64,000 nt of DNA from Clostridia bacterium. GTDB lineage: Bacteria; Bacillota; Clostridia; TANB77; CAG-465. Numbering within the stretch: position 1 is the first letter of the stretch; each line of letters begins with the position of its first letter. The position numbers and the translations under genes are program-made. The notes beneath the pieces are model-generated. The model made no database searches, had not been told where the DNA came from, and saw nothing but the letters and a program-made list of their open reading frames with translations. Shown here in pieces: positions 7,602 through 16,874 of this stretch. The stretch is taken from assembly GCA_900772475.1 (NCBI GenBank), contig CAAHEI010000074.1, positions 62,001-126,000 on the forward strand, given 5' to 3'.

Positions 7602-7725
7602 ATTCACTATTAATAGTATATTATAATTAATAAAAAATGTCAATGCTTTTTTATTAATTTGTTAAATTTTTTAATATTAACTTGCACATGGTATTTCTTT
7701 AATATATAATATATTTGGTGAAATT

Positions 7726-9927
7726 ATGAAACTAGAAGGAAAAGTATCAACAATTATATTTAAAAATGATAGTAATTCATGGACAGTTATGCTACTTAAA
7801 AATAAATCTGGATATATGACTGCTGTAGGTCAAACTGAAAATCTAGAAGTTGGCGATGAAATCGAACTTGAGGGGGAGATGTCTTCCCATAAAGTTTATG
7901 GTGAACAGTTCAAATTTACAACATATAAAAAAGTTTTACCAAAAACTGACTCAGCTTTAATTCAATATATAGCTGACAATGTTAAAGGTGTAGGAAAAAA
8001 GAAAGCTAAAAGTATTATTGATATGTTTGGTGAAGATACTATTAATACTATAAGATTTAAATCTATAGAACTTTTAAAAGTAAAAGGATTAAATGAAGAA
8101 AATGTTGAAGCATTAAATGTTTTCTTTAATGAGGAATATGAAAGATGGAACGTGATTAATTTTTTAACTGATTTTGGTATTTCGGTTGTAATGGCAAGTA
8201 AGATTTATCAAGATCTTGGAAAAGATACTATTGATATAGTAAAGCAAAATCCATATAGTTTGTTAATGTTTGTTAAAACCTTAGATTTTAAACAAGTAGA
8301 TAAAATAGGAGAAAAATTAGGTGTACTACCTGAATCAGAGTCAAGAATAGATACGGGTATAATATATTCACTTAATAATGCCACAGAATTTGGGCATACA
8401 TGTCTTAAGGAAGATGCATTGATTTCGTATGCTGCAAAAATTTTAAATGTTTCTGAGTCATGTATTCAAAATGGAATAATTAGGTTAGAATTACATGAAA
8501 AATTATATAGACAAACTATAAACGATGAAGAATATATATATAGAAAAAGCTTCTTTTTAGCAGAGGAAAATATTGCTGATTTTATAGTAAAAAAAAGTAG
8601 ATCAAAATCAACTAAAAAAGATAATTATGCTCAATATATTGATGAAGTAAGTAAAGAGGATAAAATAGAACTATCTGATGAACAAAAAGAGGCAATCCTT
8701 AATTCACTTGTAAATGATGTTACTGTAATTACTGGTGGACCAGGTACAGGAAAAACTACTATTATTAAGTGTATAATACAGATTTTAGAAAAGTTAGATA
8801 TAAAATATGTTCTTTGTGCACCAACAGGAAGAGCAGCTAAGAGAATAACTGAAACGACTAAAAGAGAAGCAAGAACAATTCATAGACTTCTTGAAATCAC
8901 TAAACTTGATAATGAAGATATTGATATGTTATATAATCTTGAAGTAAAAACTATTGAGGAGGAATTTGTAATAGTTGATGAGGCATCTATGCTTGATACA
9001 ATAATGATGAATAATTTAATAAAGGCTTTGGGGAAAAAGACTAAAATAATTTTTGTAGGAGATGTCGATCAACTACCTTCAGTAGGTCCAGGAAATGTTT
9101 TAAAAGATATAATAACATCAGGAATTGTAAATACTGTATACCTAAAGCAAATATATAGACAAAGTGCTAAAAGTGATATTATTTTAAATGCACATAGAGT
9201 AAATGAAGGAAAATATCCTGAATTTAAGAATAAAGATACTGATATGTATTTTATAAAAACAAACAGTGTAGAAGATACTTTATCAGAAATATCATCACTT
9301 GTTTCATACAGATTAGAATCATTTGCAACATTTGATAAGCTAAAGGATTTGCAAATTTTAACACCTATGAAAAAAACAACTCTTGGTACCATTGAATTAA
9401 ATAATATGTTACAAGAGTTACTAAATCCTAAATCTATATCTAAAGAGGAGAGAAAAGTTGGAGATAGAATATATAGAGTTGGAGATAAAGTAATGCAAAT
9501 CCAGAATAATTATGATAAAAGATTTGACGTTAAGGGTGAAGCAAAGCAAAATATTGAAGGTGTATATAATGGAGATATTGGATATATACAAAAAATAGAT
9601 AATGTAAATAAAGAACTTACAGTATTGTTTGATGATGTAAGAGAAATATCCTATGATTTTGATGAACTTGATGAGCTTGAACTTGCTTATGCAACTACAA
9701 TACACAAGAGTCAAGGCAGTGAATTTGATTATGTAGTTTTACCTCTATATACAGGGTATCCAAAGCTATTTACAAGAAATCTTTTATATACAGCCATGAC
9801 AAGAGCAAAAAAAATGCTAGTAATAGTTGGAAGTAAAAAAATGATAGAATATATGGTTGATAATATTGATTCTAAAAATAGAATGACAGGACTTAAAGAA
9901 AAATTAATATACAAAAAGGGACTGTAA
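7726..9927 (+). CDS. recD2: RecD2-type 5'-3' DNA helicase
   Basis: 733 residues; GGTG ribosome site 5 bases before ATG. A superfamily 1B helicase (YrrC/RecD2) acting in DNA repair without RecBC. Domains: N-terminal OB-like segment (1-70), HhH region with VKGVGKKKAKSIIDMFG (about 85-101), then the helicase core with Walker A GGPGTGKTT (about residue 337), CAPTGRAAKR, Walker B FVIVDEASMLD, GDVDQLPSVGPG, YRQSAKSDI, a Tudor/SH3-like insert and TTIHKSQGSEFDYVV near the C-terminus, ending with YTAMTRAKKMLVIVG. Length is typical. Followed immediately by insertion-sequence debris. Confidence 0.94.
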   Translation: MKLEGKVSTIIFKNDSNSWTVMLLKNKSGYMTAVGQTENLEVGDEIELEGEMSSHKVYGEQFKFTTYKKVLPKTDSALIQYIADNVKGVGKKKAKSIIDMFGEDTINTIRFKSIELLKVKGLNEENVEALNVFFNEEYERWNVINFLTDFGISVVMASKIYQDLGKDTIDIVKQNPYSLLMFVKTLDFKQVDKIGEKLGVLPESESRIDTGIIYSLNNATEFGHTCLKEDALISYAAKILNVSESCIQNGIIRLELHEKLYRQTINDEEYIYRKSFFLAEENIADFIVKKSRSKSTKKDNYAQYIDEVSKEDKIELSDEQKEAILNSLVNDVTVITGGPGTGKTTIIKCIIQILEKLDIKYVLCAPTGRAAKRITETTKREARTIHRLLEITKLDNEDIDMLYNLEVKTIEEEFVIVDEASMLDTIMMNNLIKALGKKTKIIFVGDVDQLPSVGPGNVLKDIITSGIVNTVYLKQIYRQSAKSDIILNAHRVNEGKYPEFKNKDTDMYFIKTNSVEDTLSEISSLVSYRLESFATFDKLKDLQILTPMKKTTLGTIELNNMLQELLNPKSISKEERKVGDRIYRVGDKVMQIQNNYDKRFDVKGEAKQNIEGVYNGDIGYIQKIDNVNKELTVLFDDVREISYDFDELDELELAYATTIHKSQGSEFDYVVLPLYTGYPKLFTRNLLYTAMTRAKKMLVIVGSKKMIEYMVDNIDSKNRMTGLKEKLIYKKGL

Positions 9928-9951
9928 AAATTTTTAAACAAAATATAAAGT

Positions 9952-10265
9952 TTAACTATTTTTTCAATGATATTGGAGACTTCATCTTTTAGAACTGTTA
10001 ATTTTAAACGAGATGATGAAGGAAATTTGATATACTCAAATAATCGTAAATTTAAATTAAAATGCAAGTAATCTTAAAAGAAAACAAATATGGATGTTCT
10101 GAAGAAGTTTTAAGAAATCTTTGTTCTATATATAGCACCCTACTTTGTATTAATAGATGTATACAAGCGAAAAGGGCCTATGGAATAAAAAAACGAAAAA
10201 TTATATTAGAGAATAAAAAAATAGATATGAAAGAGTGCATATTATATATCGTCTATATAAAATAA
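9952..10265 (+). pseudogene. IS1182-family transposase relic (C-terminal fragments)
   Basis: Two frames carry fragments of one transposase type. From 9952: VNFKRDDEGNLIYSNNRKFK, ending at a stop near 10070. From 10062 in another frame: KENKYGCSEEVLRNL and IYSTLLCINRCIQAKRAYG. Together these match the order expected in IS1182-type transposases (KFxFK..., KGNKYGRTEEI, ...LRMNRSIQAEGxFG) with deletion of the Cys-rich middle and frame breaks. No terminal inverted repeats were found. The open frame 10062-10265 is therefore a relic, not a gene. Confidence 0.7.
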
Positions 10266-10439
10266 ATACAACTGATATTATATCTGATGTTTTTGTACTT
10301 TAAACAGAAAAATTATAATAAATTTAGTTCCCTTTTAATAATAATTTTATTGGATTTTTTCCAAGCTCTATCTTTGAACATCATTTCTTGTTTTGTATTT
10401 GCAGCATATGAAAACATGTAATCTACTAGCACTAAGTGT

Positions 10440-10604
10440 AGCAGAAAATATAAAAAAGTTTCCAAATCAAGAAATTGTGATGGATAATGGCCGAGAATAG
10501 CGATCATTAAAGAAAAAAGTGGCTTAGAGATAGATGAAAATTTAAATACTACATCTTTAAAAATACCACTAACTACTTTTGTAGTTAGTGGTATAGTGTT
10601 CTGT
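10440..10604 (+). repeat. Degenerate coding-like repeat, copy 1 of 3
   Basis: Contains AAGAAATTG.GATG.ATAATGG, then AAGTGGCTTAGAGATAG.TGAAAA.TTAAATAC, shared almost base for base with 32460-32555, and a TTAAATACTACATCTTTAAAAAT segment also seen near 16366-16400. One frame reads KEKSGLEIDENLNTTSLKI and IPLTTFVVSGIVFCLF, so it looks like the decayed tail of a protein gene I cannot name. Confidence 0.5.
10556..10592 (-). terminator. Terminator of the 114-residue orphan gene
   Basis: Perfect 12-bp stem ACCACTAACTAC / GTAGTTAGTGGT with TTTTT on the minus-strand exit side. Confidence 0.7.
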
Positions 10605-10949
10605 TTATTTCATTGTAAATAAAATAGGATTAATCAAATTATTTTTATCCGGTTTTACATAGAAATGAAAATGGTTTAAGTCATCTGTTAAGCTTACATA
10701 CTTTTCAACTAATAAAAAATTACTATCTATTATTGATAGATACAGTATAAATCTTAAGTATTTATGTTCAATACGTAACATGTAAGGATTTCCAATCGTT
10801 GCAATAGATTTCAATATTTCATAAATTTTGTAATCTATTATAAATGAATTAGATTTAAATGTTAGTATTGTTGTTGCAAGTCTATCTGCAACTTGTGTAG
10901 CATCCAAACTATTGTCAATAAAAAATTTAGCATCCGTATTTATATTCAT
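10605..10949 (-). CDS. Orphan 114-residue protein
   Basis: Not recognised. A real gene judging by GGAG 7 bases before the ATG, a consensus promoter at 10977-11005 and a terminator right after the stop. The protein has no signal peptide or transmembrane segment, no cysteines and no metal motifs; the middle (YKIYEILKSIATIGNPYMLR) looks helical, and the C-terminal half has HFHFYVKPD. It is divergent from the KAP NTPase with only 138 bases between the two starts, so the two may be co-regulated or belong to one accessory module. Position between IS debris and spoVT supports an accessory origin. Confidence 0.6.
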   Translation of the reverse strand: MNINTDAKFFIDNSLDATQVADRLATTILTFKSNSFIIDYKIYEILKSIATIGNPYMLRIEHKYLRFILYLSIIDSNFLLVEKYVSLTDDLNHFHFYVKPDKNNLINPILFTMK

Positions 10950-10976
10950 AAATATTCTCCTTTGTATTTTTTTCTT

Positions 10977-11005
10977 ATTATATCATATATTTTACATAAT
11001 GTCAA
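10977..11005 (-). promoter_or_regulatory. SigA promoter of the 114-residue orphan
   Basis: Minus strand: TTGACA (11005-11000), 17-base spacer, TATAAT (10982-10977). Confidence 0.82.
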
Positions 11006-11034
11006 AATATAACCGATATAATTTTTTTATTATA

Positions 11035-11063
11035 TTGAATAATTATTTTGTTTATGCTAAAAT
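11035..11063 (+). promoter_or_regulatory. SigA-type promoter of the KAP NTPase gene
   Basis: TTGAAT (11035-11040), 17-base spacer, TAAAAT (11058-11063), 24 bases before the start at 11088. Confidence 0.65.
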
Positions 11064-11087
11064 GAAGATATATTTAGAGGTGATTTG

Positions 11088-13064
11088 ATGAATGAATTAA
11101 TTAATGCTATATGTGATTATATTAGAAAGCCCTATACCGATTATGCAATAATGTTGAATGGTAAATGGGGAAGCGGTAAAACGTATTTTTGGAATAATAA
11201 TTTAAGGGATAAAATTGAAAAAATAAGTAATGAAGGGAAGAAGTATAAAACGATATATATTTCACTTTATGGAGTCAACAGCCTTGAAGAAATAAGTAAA
11301 AAATTATTTATTGAAACAAATCCAATGCTTAGTAAAACTTTAAAAAAGTTTGTAGATAATAAAAAAGGTAATTCAATACCTGAATATGTAAAAACGGGGC
11401 TGGATATGGCAAATTTATTTGGCAGCATGAATTTTAATTCTGATAAGGTAGATTTCTCTAAATTATTTACAGTTGATGATAAGGTATTATGCTTTGACGA
11501 TTTAGAAAGAGCAAATATAGATGTTATTGATATTTTGGGATATATAAATAATTTTGTTGAACATGATGGAATTAAGACAATAATTATTTGTAATGAAGAG
11601 GAGCTTGCTATAAAGTTTAAAAATGATAATATTGATTTTAAGAAATGGATTGCAACTTATGTTTTAGATAAACAGGGTAGAATTGATAAAAAACCAATAA
11701 CTGATATAACTAAATTTATTGAAGATGATAGTTATAGGGACTTGCTTGATAAAGAAGTATCTTTTCTTTTTGAAAAATCTAACGAATATCAAAGAATTAA
11801 GGAAAAGCTTATAGGGGAAACTTTTGAATTTAAAGCTGAATATAAATATGTTTTAACATCAATGATAAATAAATTTACATATAATTATTCTTTATACGAG
11901 TTTTATAAAAAAAATTATGCACTTATTGAAAGTACATTTTTGAAAACTGAAAGTAGAAATTTAAGAATTTTAAAACATGCATTAAATGATTTTGAAAAAA
12001 TATACGAAAATGTTGTAAAAGATTATTTGAATGTACCATATGAACTTTTAAAAGTTATGTTAAAATTTACAATTGCAATCTCTTATGAGATAAAAACAAA
12101 TTCAAAATTTATTAATATTGAAGATAATGAGGAATATTTATCTATAATTTTTACATCTCAAATTTTAAATGACACAAAACAAATCTATTTAAGAGAGTTT
12201 GATAACAAATTTTTTGTTAATACAAATATTAAATATAGATTTTTTAAGTTTATAGAAATGTACATTAGGACACGTGTTTTGGATGAAAAAATGTATAAAA
12301 AAAATATGGATAATGCTATAGACAGTTTAATTGAAAATAATGGTACTAAAGATAAACAATATCTTAAATTATTAAATGGTGATTATTGGAAACTTTCTGA
12401 TTTTGATTTTGATTTTTTATGGAAGAAGGTTTTAAATGAAATTAAATTTGGAAAAGTAGAATTTAGGGAGTATGTAAAGTTGTTTTCAGTATATAAACAG
12501 CTGATAAATATGAACTTAATAACTTGTTCTGTTGAGGAACTAAAAAATTGTTTTGTTATTGGTATGGAAATTTCGGCCACAGAACATATAAATGATATGG
12601 AAATGTTAAAACTTCTCTCAGAAGATGAAACTGAATTTGACACACAAGATAAGGATATTAATGAGATAAAAGAGGAGTATTATAAAATAAAAGAAAAAAC
12701 TGTTGAACAAATTGCAGCAAATAAGGCAAGTGATTTGTTTAAAAATCTTCCTAATAATTTACCTAAATTTTACAAACAATTTACCGGAGAATATAAAGAT
12801 ATACCTGTATTTTCTAGGTATGACATGGAAAATTTATATTTAAAATTATGCGATACACCAAACTACGATTTGAATAGATTTATTAATATATTAACAGTTA
12901 GGTATAAAAGAAAAAGAAGATTGTTAAAAAGTGATATTAGAAATTTAAAAAAATTATCCATTATTATAAAAGAGGATAATTTAGAAAAAAAAGGTAATTA
13001 TAAATTGTTAAAAAGGGCGTTATTAAATAATATTTCTGCAGTTATTGATGATTTAGCAAAGTAA
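11088..13064 (+). CDS. KAP-like P-loop NTPase, possible defence protein
   Basis: 658 residues; ATG at 11088 with AGAGGTGAT ribosome site. The N-terminal NTPase domain has Walker A GKWGSGKT (residues 25-32), the ISLYGVNSLEEISKKLF segment, Walker B VLCFDDLER (about 138-146) and a sensor-like IIICNEEEL; the DDLER form is typical of the KAP family of P-loop ATPases. The remaining 450 residues are helical, Lys/Glu/Tyr-rich and unrecognised, with no transmembrane segments. KAP-type NTPases are repeatedly found as ATPase modules in antiphage systems, and this gene sits in an island with transposase relics and an orphan partner. The defence role is inference. Confidence 0.65.
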   Translation: MNELINAICDYIRKPYTDYAIMLNGKWGSGKTYFWNNNLRDKIEKISNEGKKYKTIYISLYGVNSLEEISKKLFIETNPMLSKTLKKFVDNKKGNSIPEYVKTGLDMANLFGSMNFNSDKVDFSKLFTVDDKVLCFDDLERANIDVIDILGYINNFVEHDGIKTIIICNEEELAIKFKNDNIDFKKWIATYVLDKQGRIDKKPITDITKFIEDDSYRDLLDKEVSFLFEKSNEYQRIKEKLIGETFEFKAEYKYVLTSMINKFTYNYSLYEFYKKNYALIESTFLKTESRNLRILKHALNDFEKIYENVVKDYLNVPYELLKVMLKFTIAISYEIKTNSKFINIEDNEEYLSIIFTSQILNDTKQIYLREFDNKFFVNTNIKYRFFKFIEMYIRTRVLDEKMYKKNMDNAIDSLIENNGTKDKQYLKLLNGDYWKLSDFDFDFLWKKVLNEIKFGKVEFREYVKLFSVYKQLINMNLITCSVEELKNCFVIGMEISATEHINDMEMLKLLSEDETEFDTQDKDINEIKEEYYKIKEKTVEQIAANKASDLFKNLPNNLPKFYKQFTGEYKDIPVFSRYDMENLYLKLCDTPNYDLNRFINILTVRYKRKRRLLKSDIRNLKKLSIIIKEDNLEKKGNYKLLKRALLNNISAVIDDLAK

Positions 13065-13074
13065 TGCAATTGTG

Positions 13075-13103
13075 TTGACATTAATACTAAAAGAGTGTAT
13101 AAT
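13075..13103 (+). promoter_or_regulatory. Consensus SigA promoter inside an inverted repeat
   Basis: TTGACA (13075-13080), 17-base spacer, TATAAT (13098-13103). It starts 11 bases after the NTPase stop and points to spoVT, whose start is 188 bases after the -10. Confidence 0.8.
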
Positions 13104-13131
13104 ACATTTAAAGTTGTATTGTACACTCTTT
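13090..13131. repeat. Long inverted repeat overlapping the -10 element
   Basis: AAAGAGTGTA.AATAC / GTATT.TACACTCTTT with a 10-base loop. It includes the -10 hexamer and start point of the preceding promoter. There is no T-run on the plus side, so it is more likely an operator or leader hairpin than a terminator. Confidence 0.6.
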
Positions 13132-13290
13132 ATGTAGTGCTAATAAATTCCTGTAAAAAATTTCCTATGACATATTTTTATTTTTAATATAAAATTATAT
13201 AAAGAGAAATTTAATTATTAAATTTAAAAGTATAAATGCAATTTAATAACTAATAATAATATTGTTAAATTACAACTTAGGAGGTTAAAG

Positions 13291-13836
13291 ATGAAAGCTA
13301 CAGGAATTGTTAGAAAAATAGATGATTTAGGTAGGATTGTTATTCCAAAAGAAATAAGAAAAAATTTAAGAATAAGGGAGGGGGACCCTTTAGAAATTTA
13401 TATTGAAAATGATGGGGAGATAATTTTAAGGAAACATGCAACTATGGGAGATATGTTAGAAGTTGCTACACAGTACGCCGAAACTCTTAATAGGACAACT
13501 GATTTTATAGTATGTGTTACTGATACTGAAACCATAGTTACTGTATCAGGTGCTCCTAAGAAGGAATATATTGCCAAGGAAATTAGCGAACATGTTTTAA
13601 ATGTAATGGAAGATAGAGCTATTTGGTCTACGAAGGATGATAGAATAATGCCAATTATTATTGGAGATAGTATACTAAAGTATAGATCACAGATTATTGC
13701 ACCTATTATATGTGACGGAGATGCTGTGGGAACAGTTATAATGTTTTCATTAGATTATGATAAACCAATTACAAATGTTGAATATAAATTGGTTCAAAAT
13801 GCTGCTAATTTTTTAGCAAGCCAAATGGAAACTTAA
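13291..13836 (+). CDS. spoVT: Stage V sporulation protein T (AbrB-GAF regulator)
   Basis: 181 residues, the usual SpoVT length; AGGAGG upstream. Forespore transcription factor that modulates SigG-dependent genes. N-terminal AbrB swapped-hairpin DNA-binding domain (MKATGIVRKIDDLGRIVIPKE, residues 1-50) followed by a GAF-like domain (about 55-178) with IVTVSGAPKKEY, IIAPIICDGDAVGTVIMFS and VQNAANFLASQME. The N-terminus closely resembles that of the AbrB-type gene at 22595-22834. The 225-base leader is AT-rich; a SigG promoter could not be assigned by eye. Confidence 0.94.
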   Translation: MKATGIVRKIDDLGRIVIPKEIRKNLRIREGDPLEIYIENDGEIILRKHATMGDMLEVATQYAETLNRTTDFIVCVTDTETIVTVSGAPKKEYIAKEISEHVLNVMEDRAIWSTKDDRIMPIIIGDSILKYRSQIIAPIICDGDAVGTVIMFSLDYDKPITNVEYKLVQNAANFLASQMET

Positions 13837-13842
13837 AATAAT

Positions 13843-13879
13843 AAAACAGTAGAAATATGAATTTTTCTATTGTTTTTGT
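13843..13879 (+). terminator. Terminator after spoVT
   Basis: AAAACAGTAGAAA / TTTCTATTGTTTT hairpin with T-run. Confidence 0.6.
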
Positions 13880-13888
13880 ATTATAGGA

Positions 13889-13990
13889 AAAATCGATTTT
13901 AAGTATAATATAGAAAATATTATGTATATTATATTGCTAATAAATATTAATTTTGAGTTTTGATTTAATTATAGTTTTAATAGTAATAAT
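13889..13990 (+). repeat. AT-rich intergenic repeat R1, copy A
   Basis: Includes ATTATGTATATTATATTG and CTAATAAATATTAATTTTG, found with few changes at 51053-51125 (copy B) and partly at 52576-52640 (copy C), all in plus orientation. Begins with the palindrome AAAATCGATTTT. No coding capacity; it fills the gap between spoVT and the rny promoter. Confidence 0.55.
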
Positions 13991-14026
13991 ATAAATTCAG
14001 TTTTTTTTTATTTTTTTAATTTACTA

Positions 14027-14055
14027 TTGCGTATTGATAAATTTTAGGGTATAAT
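14027..14055 (+). promoter_or_regulatory. Probable SigA promoter of rny
   Basis: TTGCGT (14027-14032), 17-base spacer, TATAAT (14050-14055); good -10, weak -35. It leaves a 120-base leader. Confidence 0.55.
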
Positions 14056-14177
14056 TTATGTTGTATGTTAGACTATAGCATAGAAAAATTATATAAAGGC
14101 TTTAGATATATACGCCAATATGTATATTTATATATAGTTTTGAACATTGAAAAAAGAATATTTAAGGAGGAGAAAAA

Positions 14178-15725
14178 ATGTTATATACGGTTTTAATATC
14201 TGTAATTGTATTTGCAGTCTCTGCTGTTTTATTTTTTAACATTGGAGTTTCATATAGAAAAAAAATTGCTGAATCCACTGTTAATTCAGCTGAAGAACAA
14301 GCAAAGAAAATTATAGAAGATAGTAAAAAAGATGCAGAAAGAACAAAAAAAGAAGTTATTTTACAGGCTAAAGATGAAATGATGAAGAAAAAAGATGAAT
14401 TCGAAAAAGATGCACGTTACAGAAAGAAAGAATTGCAAGATATAGAAAATAGAATTAATCAAAGGCAAGATTTGGTTGATAAAAGAGCAGCGTTAATTGA
14501 AGAAAAAGAAAATAATATTATAAAGAAAAGTGATGAATTGCAACAAAAGGAAAAATATCTTGAAAAAGCTAAGGAAAGAGAATTAGAGGAACTTTGCAAA
14601 ATATCCAAAATGACTGTAGATCAGGCAAAAGCAGAAATGATGGAAAAACTACATGATGATATGAAACAAGAAATTGCAGCGTTCATTCGTTCTGAGCAAG
14701 ATAAAGCAAAAGAGACTGTTGAAAAAAAAGCAAAACAAATGCTAGTTGGTGCAATTCAAAAGTGTGCAACAGATCATACGTCTGAAGCTACGGTTACCAC
14801 CATTTCACTTCCAAATGATGAGTTGAAAGGTAGAATAATTGGTAGAGAAGGAAGAAATATAAAAACAATAGAAACTTTAACTGGAATTGATCTCATAATA
14901 GATGATACCCCAGATGTTATTGTTTTATCAAGTTTCGATCCTATTAGACGTGAAGTTGCAAGAATTGCCTTAGAAAGATTAATTGCTGATGGAAGAATTC
15001 ATCCAGGTAAAATTGAGGAAATGATTGAAAAGGCTAAATCTGAAGTTGAGTCTACTATAAAAGAAGAAGGAGAAAGAGCTCTTTTTGAAACAGGTGTTAT
15101 AAATGTACATCCTGATTTAGTTAAACTTCTTGGTAAATTAAAATATAGGACTAGTTATGGTCAAAATGTTTTGAATCATTCTATAGAAGTTGCCAATATT
15201 GCAGGGACACTTGCAATAGAACTTGGTATGGATCCTACAATAGCCAAAAGAGCAGGTTTATTTCATGATATTGGTAAGTCATTTGATCATGATGTTGAGG
15301 GAACACATGTTAGCCTTGGAATTGATTTACTGAAAAAGTATCATGAAAAAGAAGAAGTAATCTTTGGAATGGAAGCTCATCATGGGGATACAGAACCCAA
15401 AACAATAGAAGCAGTTCTTGTTCAGATTGGTGATATTGTTTCAGCTTCAAGACCTGGTGCAAGAAGAGAAACTGTAAGTACATATATTAAAAGATTACAA
15501 AAACTTGAAGAAATATGTAATTCATACAAAGGTATTGAAAAATCCTATGCTATTCAAGCCGGTAGAGAAGTAAGATTAATAGTTAAACCAGAAGAGATAG
15601 ATGATGCATCTATGGTTATAATTGCAAGAGACGTTGCAAAACAAATTGAAAAGGAAATGATTTATCCTGGACAAATAAAAGTTAATGTTATTCGTGAAAG
15701 TAGAGCTATAGATATAGCTAAATAA
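14178..15725 (+). CDS. rny: Ribonuclease Y
   Basis: 515 residues; GGAGGAG ribosome site. Membrane-anchored endoribonuclease that starts mRNA turnover. Order: transmembrane anchor (residues 3-21), long charged coiled coil (about 25-195), KH domain with GRIIGREGRNIKTIETLTGIDLI (about 213-235), and HD domain with the metal motif LFHDIGKSFDHD and EAHHGDTEP (about 360-420). Length and domain order match Bacillus RNase Y. Its functional partner gene ymdB is also in this window (21195), though not adjacent. Confidence 0.97.
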   Translation: MLYTVLISVIVFAVSAVLFFNIGVSYRKKIAESTVNSAEEQAKKIIEDSKKDAERTKKEVILQAKDEMMKKKDEFEKDARYRKKELQDIENRINQRQDLVDKRAALIEEKENNIIKKSDELQQKEKYLEKAKERELEELCKISKMTVDQAKAEMMEKLHDDMKQEIAAFIRSEQDKAKETVEKKAKQMLVGAIQKCATDHTSEATVTTISLPNDELKGRIIGREGRNIKTIETLTGIDLIIDDTPDVIVLSSFDPIRREVARIALERLIADGRIHPGKIEEMIEKAKSEVESTIKEEGERALFETGVINVHPDLVKLLGKLKYRTSYGQNVLNHSIEVANIAGTLAIELGMDPTIAKRAGLFHDIGKSFDHDVEGTHVSLGIDLLKKYHEKEEVIFGMEAHHGDTEPKTIEAVLVQIGDIVSASRPGARRETVSTYIKRLQKLEEICNSYKGIEKSYAIQAGREVRLIVKPEEIDDASMVIIARDVAKQIEKEMIYPGQIKVNVIRESRAIDIAK

Positions 15726-15729
15726 ATAT

Positions 15730-15762
15730 TATAGTCAGATACAAGCTTATCTGGCTATTTTG
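15730..15762 (+). terminator. Terminator after rny
   Basis: ATAGTCAGATA / TATCTGGCTAT hairpin then TTTTG. Confidence 0.7.
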
Positions 15763-15967
15763 TTTGTCTATTTTCAGTTTACTAACTATTTTTTATATTA
15801 TAGAAAATATTATTGAAAATGCATGTAAATAGTAATATAAAAATGTTTTTCCACAATTTATTTGGTATAAATACTTTCAAAATAAAATTAATAAAAAATT
15901 TCAATATAACTTTGGTAACTAAGATGGTAAATACTTCCATTTTAGTTACTTGGTTTTTAATTGTTTT
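15763..15967. other. AT-rich filler with one hairpin
   Basis: No credible gene. A 13-bp stem GTAACTAAGATGG / CCATTTTAGTTAC lies at 15915-15949. This stretch borders the IS21 relic and may be its decayed end; terminal inverted repeats could not be defined. Confidence 0.4.
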
Positions 15968-16356
15968 TCATCCTTTCATTCTAAAAATATATCCACTTTC
16001 ACTAACTGTGAGATACTCACCAATATATTTAATTGGAACAGAATATTTATGTAATCATTGATTATTTAGATACTTTTTAGCCTTTATTTTGGCGGAAATA
16101 TTGTTTTATACAATCTATTGGTGTCATTTAAAATAAATACTTTTGTTCTTCTTTTAATCTATCATTTGGCTTTTTCTACAAAATTTATCTCCTCAATATT
16201 TATTTTATCTTTAAGCTTATTTAATATTTCATCTAGTTCTTCTATTGTAGTAATTTTTTTATTATATACTTTTAATCTGTCCATTAATTTTGCAACACAT
16301 TCAACTTTGCTTTTTATTTGAGGTCTATACGGTCTACATGTATTTACTGTAAATCC
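15968..16356 (-). pseudogene. IS21-family transposase (IstA-like) relic
   Basis: Read on the minus strand from 16356 one frame gives NTCRPYRPQIKSKVECVAKL and MDRLKVYNKKITTIEELDEI, matching the IstA region CRPYRPQxKGKVE..KLMDRLKVYN. After a stop the frame shifts to NDRLKEEQKYLF, then another frame gives HKYSVPIKYIGEYLTVSE, the C-terminal beta-rich part of IstA. At least two frame breaks and a deletion show it is dead. No istB is present. The open frames on the plus strand here are shadows. Confidence 0.75.
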
Positions 16357-16365
16357 AGGGTATGT

Positions 16366-16450
16366 GAAAATTTATATATAACATCTTTAAAAATAGTACT
16401 AATTACAAAAGTATTTAGTGGTGGAGTAACGAGGTTAATTTTGTTCCATA
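16366..16450 (+). repeat. Degenerate coding-like repeat, copy 2 of 3 (partial)
   Basis: GAAAATTTATATATAACATC then TTTAAAAATAGTACTAATTAC parallels 10535-10605; in frame it reads ENLYITSLKIVLITKVFSG beside ENLNTTSLKIPLTTFVVSG of copy 1. Confidence 0.4.
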
Positions 16451-16550
16451 GTATAAATTTGAAATTTCATGAAATAATATTTATAAGTGACTAACTATTA
16501 AAAGTTAATATTAAAATCGAAATTATTAATGTTTTGTTAGTAATTGAAAT

Positions 16551-16874
16551 TTATCCTATGCCAACATTCTCCAAAAATGTAAATTTTTGAAGGTAGAATA
16601 ATATAAAAAATTCAATATTTTTTGTATACATGAGATAAAATATGCCTATATGGCATTTAACTTCGGAACCTTTCTTAAGGTAATAATCATAAAAAATTTG
16701 TGTATATCTTAAAATAATCATTGATGTATTCATAATAGAATATTCAAGATGATAGAACCGTATTTTCCCTTCACCATTGTTTTCAAAAGATAAGTTTTCA
16801 GCAGCAATAACTTTAACTATATTCTGTATAATACAGAAATTATGTTTAGACTTTAATATATCAACGCCAATATA
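16551..16874 (-). pseudogene. IS110-type transposase relic (N-terminal fragment)
   Basis: An open frame on the minus strand begins after a stop near 16876 as YIGVDILKSKHNFCII and continues VIAAENLSFENNGEGKIRFY. This resembles the N-terminus of IS110-family DEDD transposases (YVGIDIAKSKH...FxxNNxEG). The rest has diverged and stops at 16551-16553. There is no ATG or ribosome binding site at the expected start, so it is a fragment. Confidence 0.55.

Noticed and set aside
10313..10507. 64-codon minus-strand frame in the accessory island
   Set aside because: No ribosome site, and it overlaps the degenerate repeat whose plus-strand reading is shared with 32460-32555.
15813..16321. Two plus-strand open frames between rny and the dehydratase operon
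   Set aside because: The minus strand here reads as an IS21 transposase relic; the plus frames are shadows with low-complexity Phe/Ile/Leu composition.
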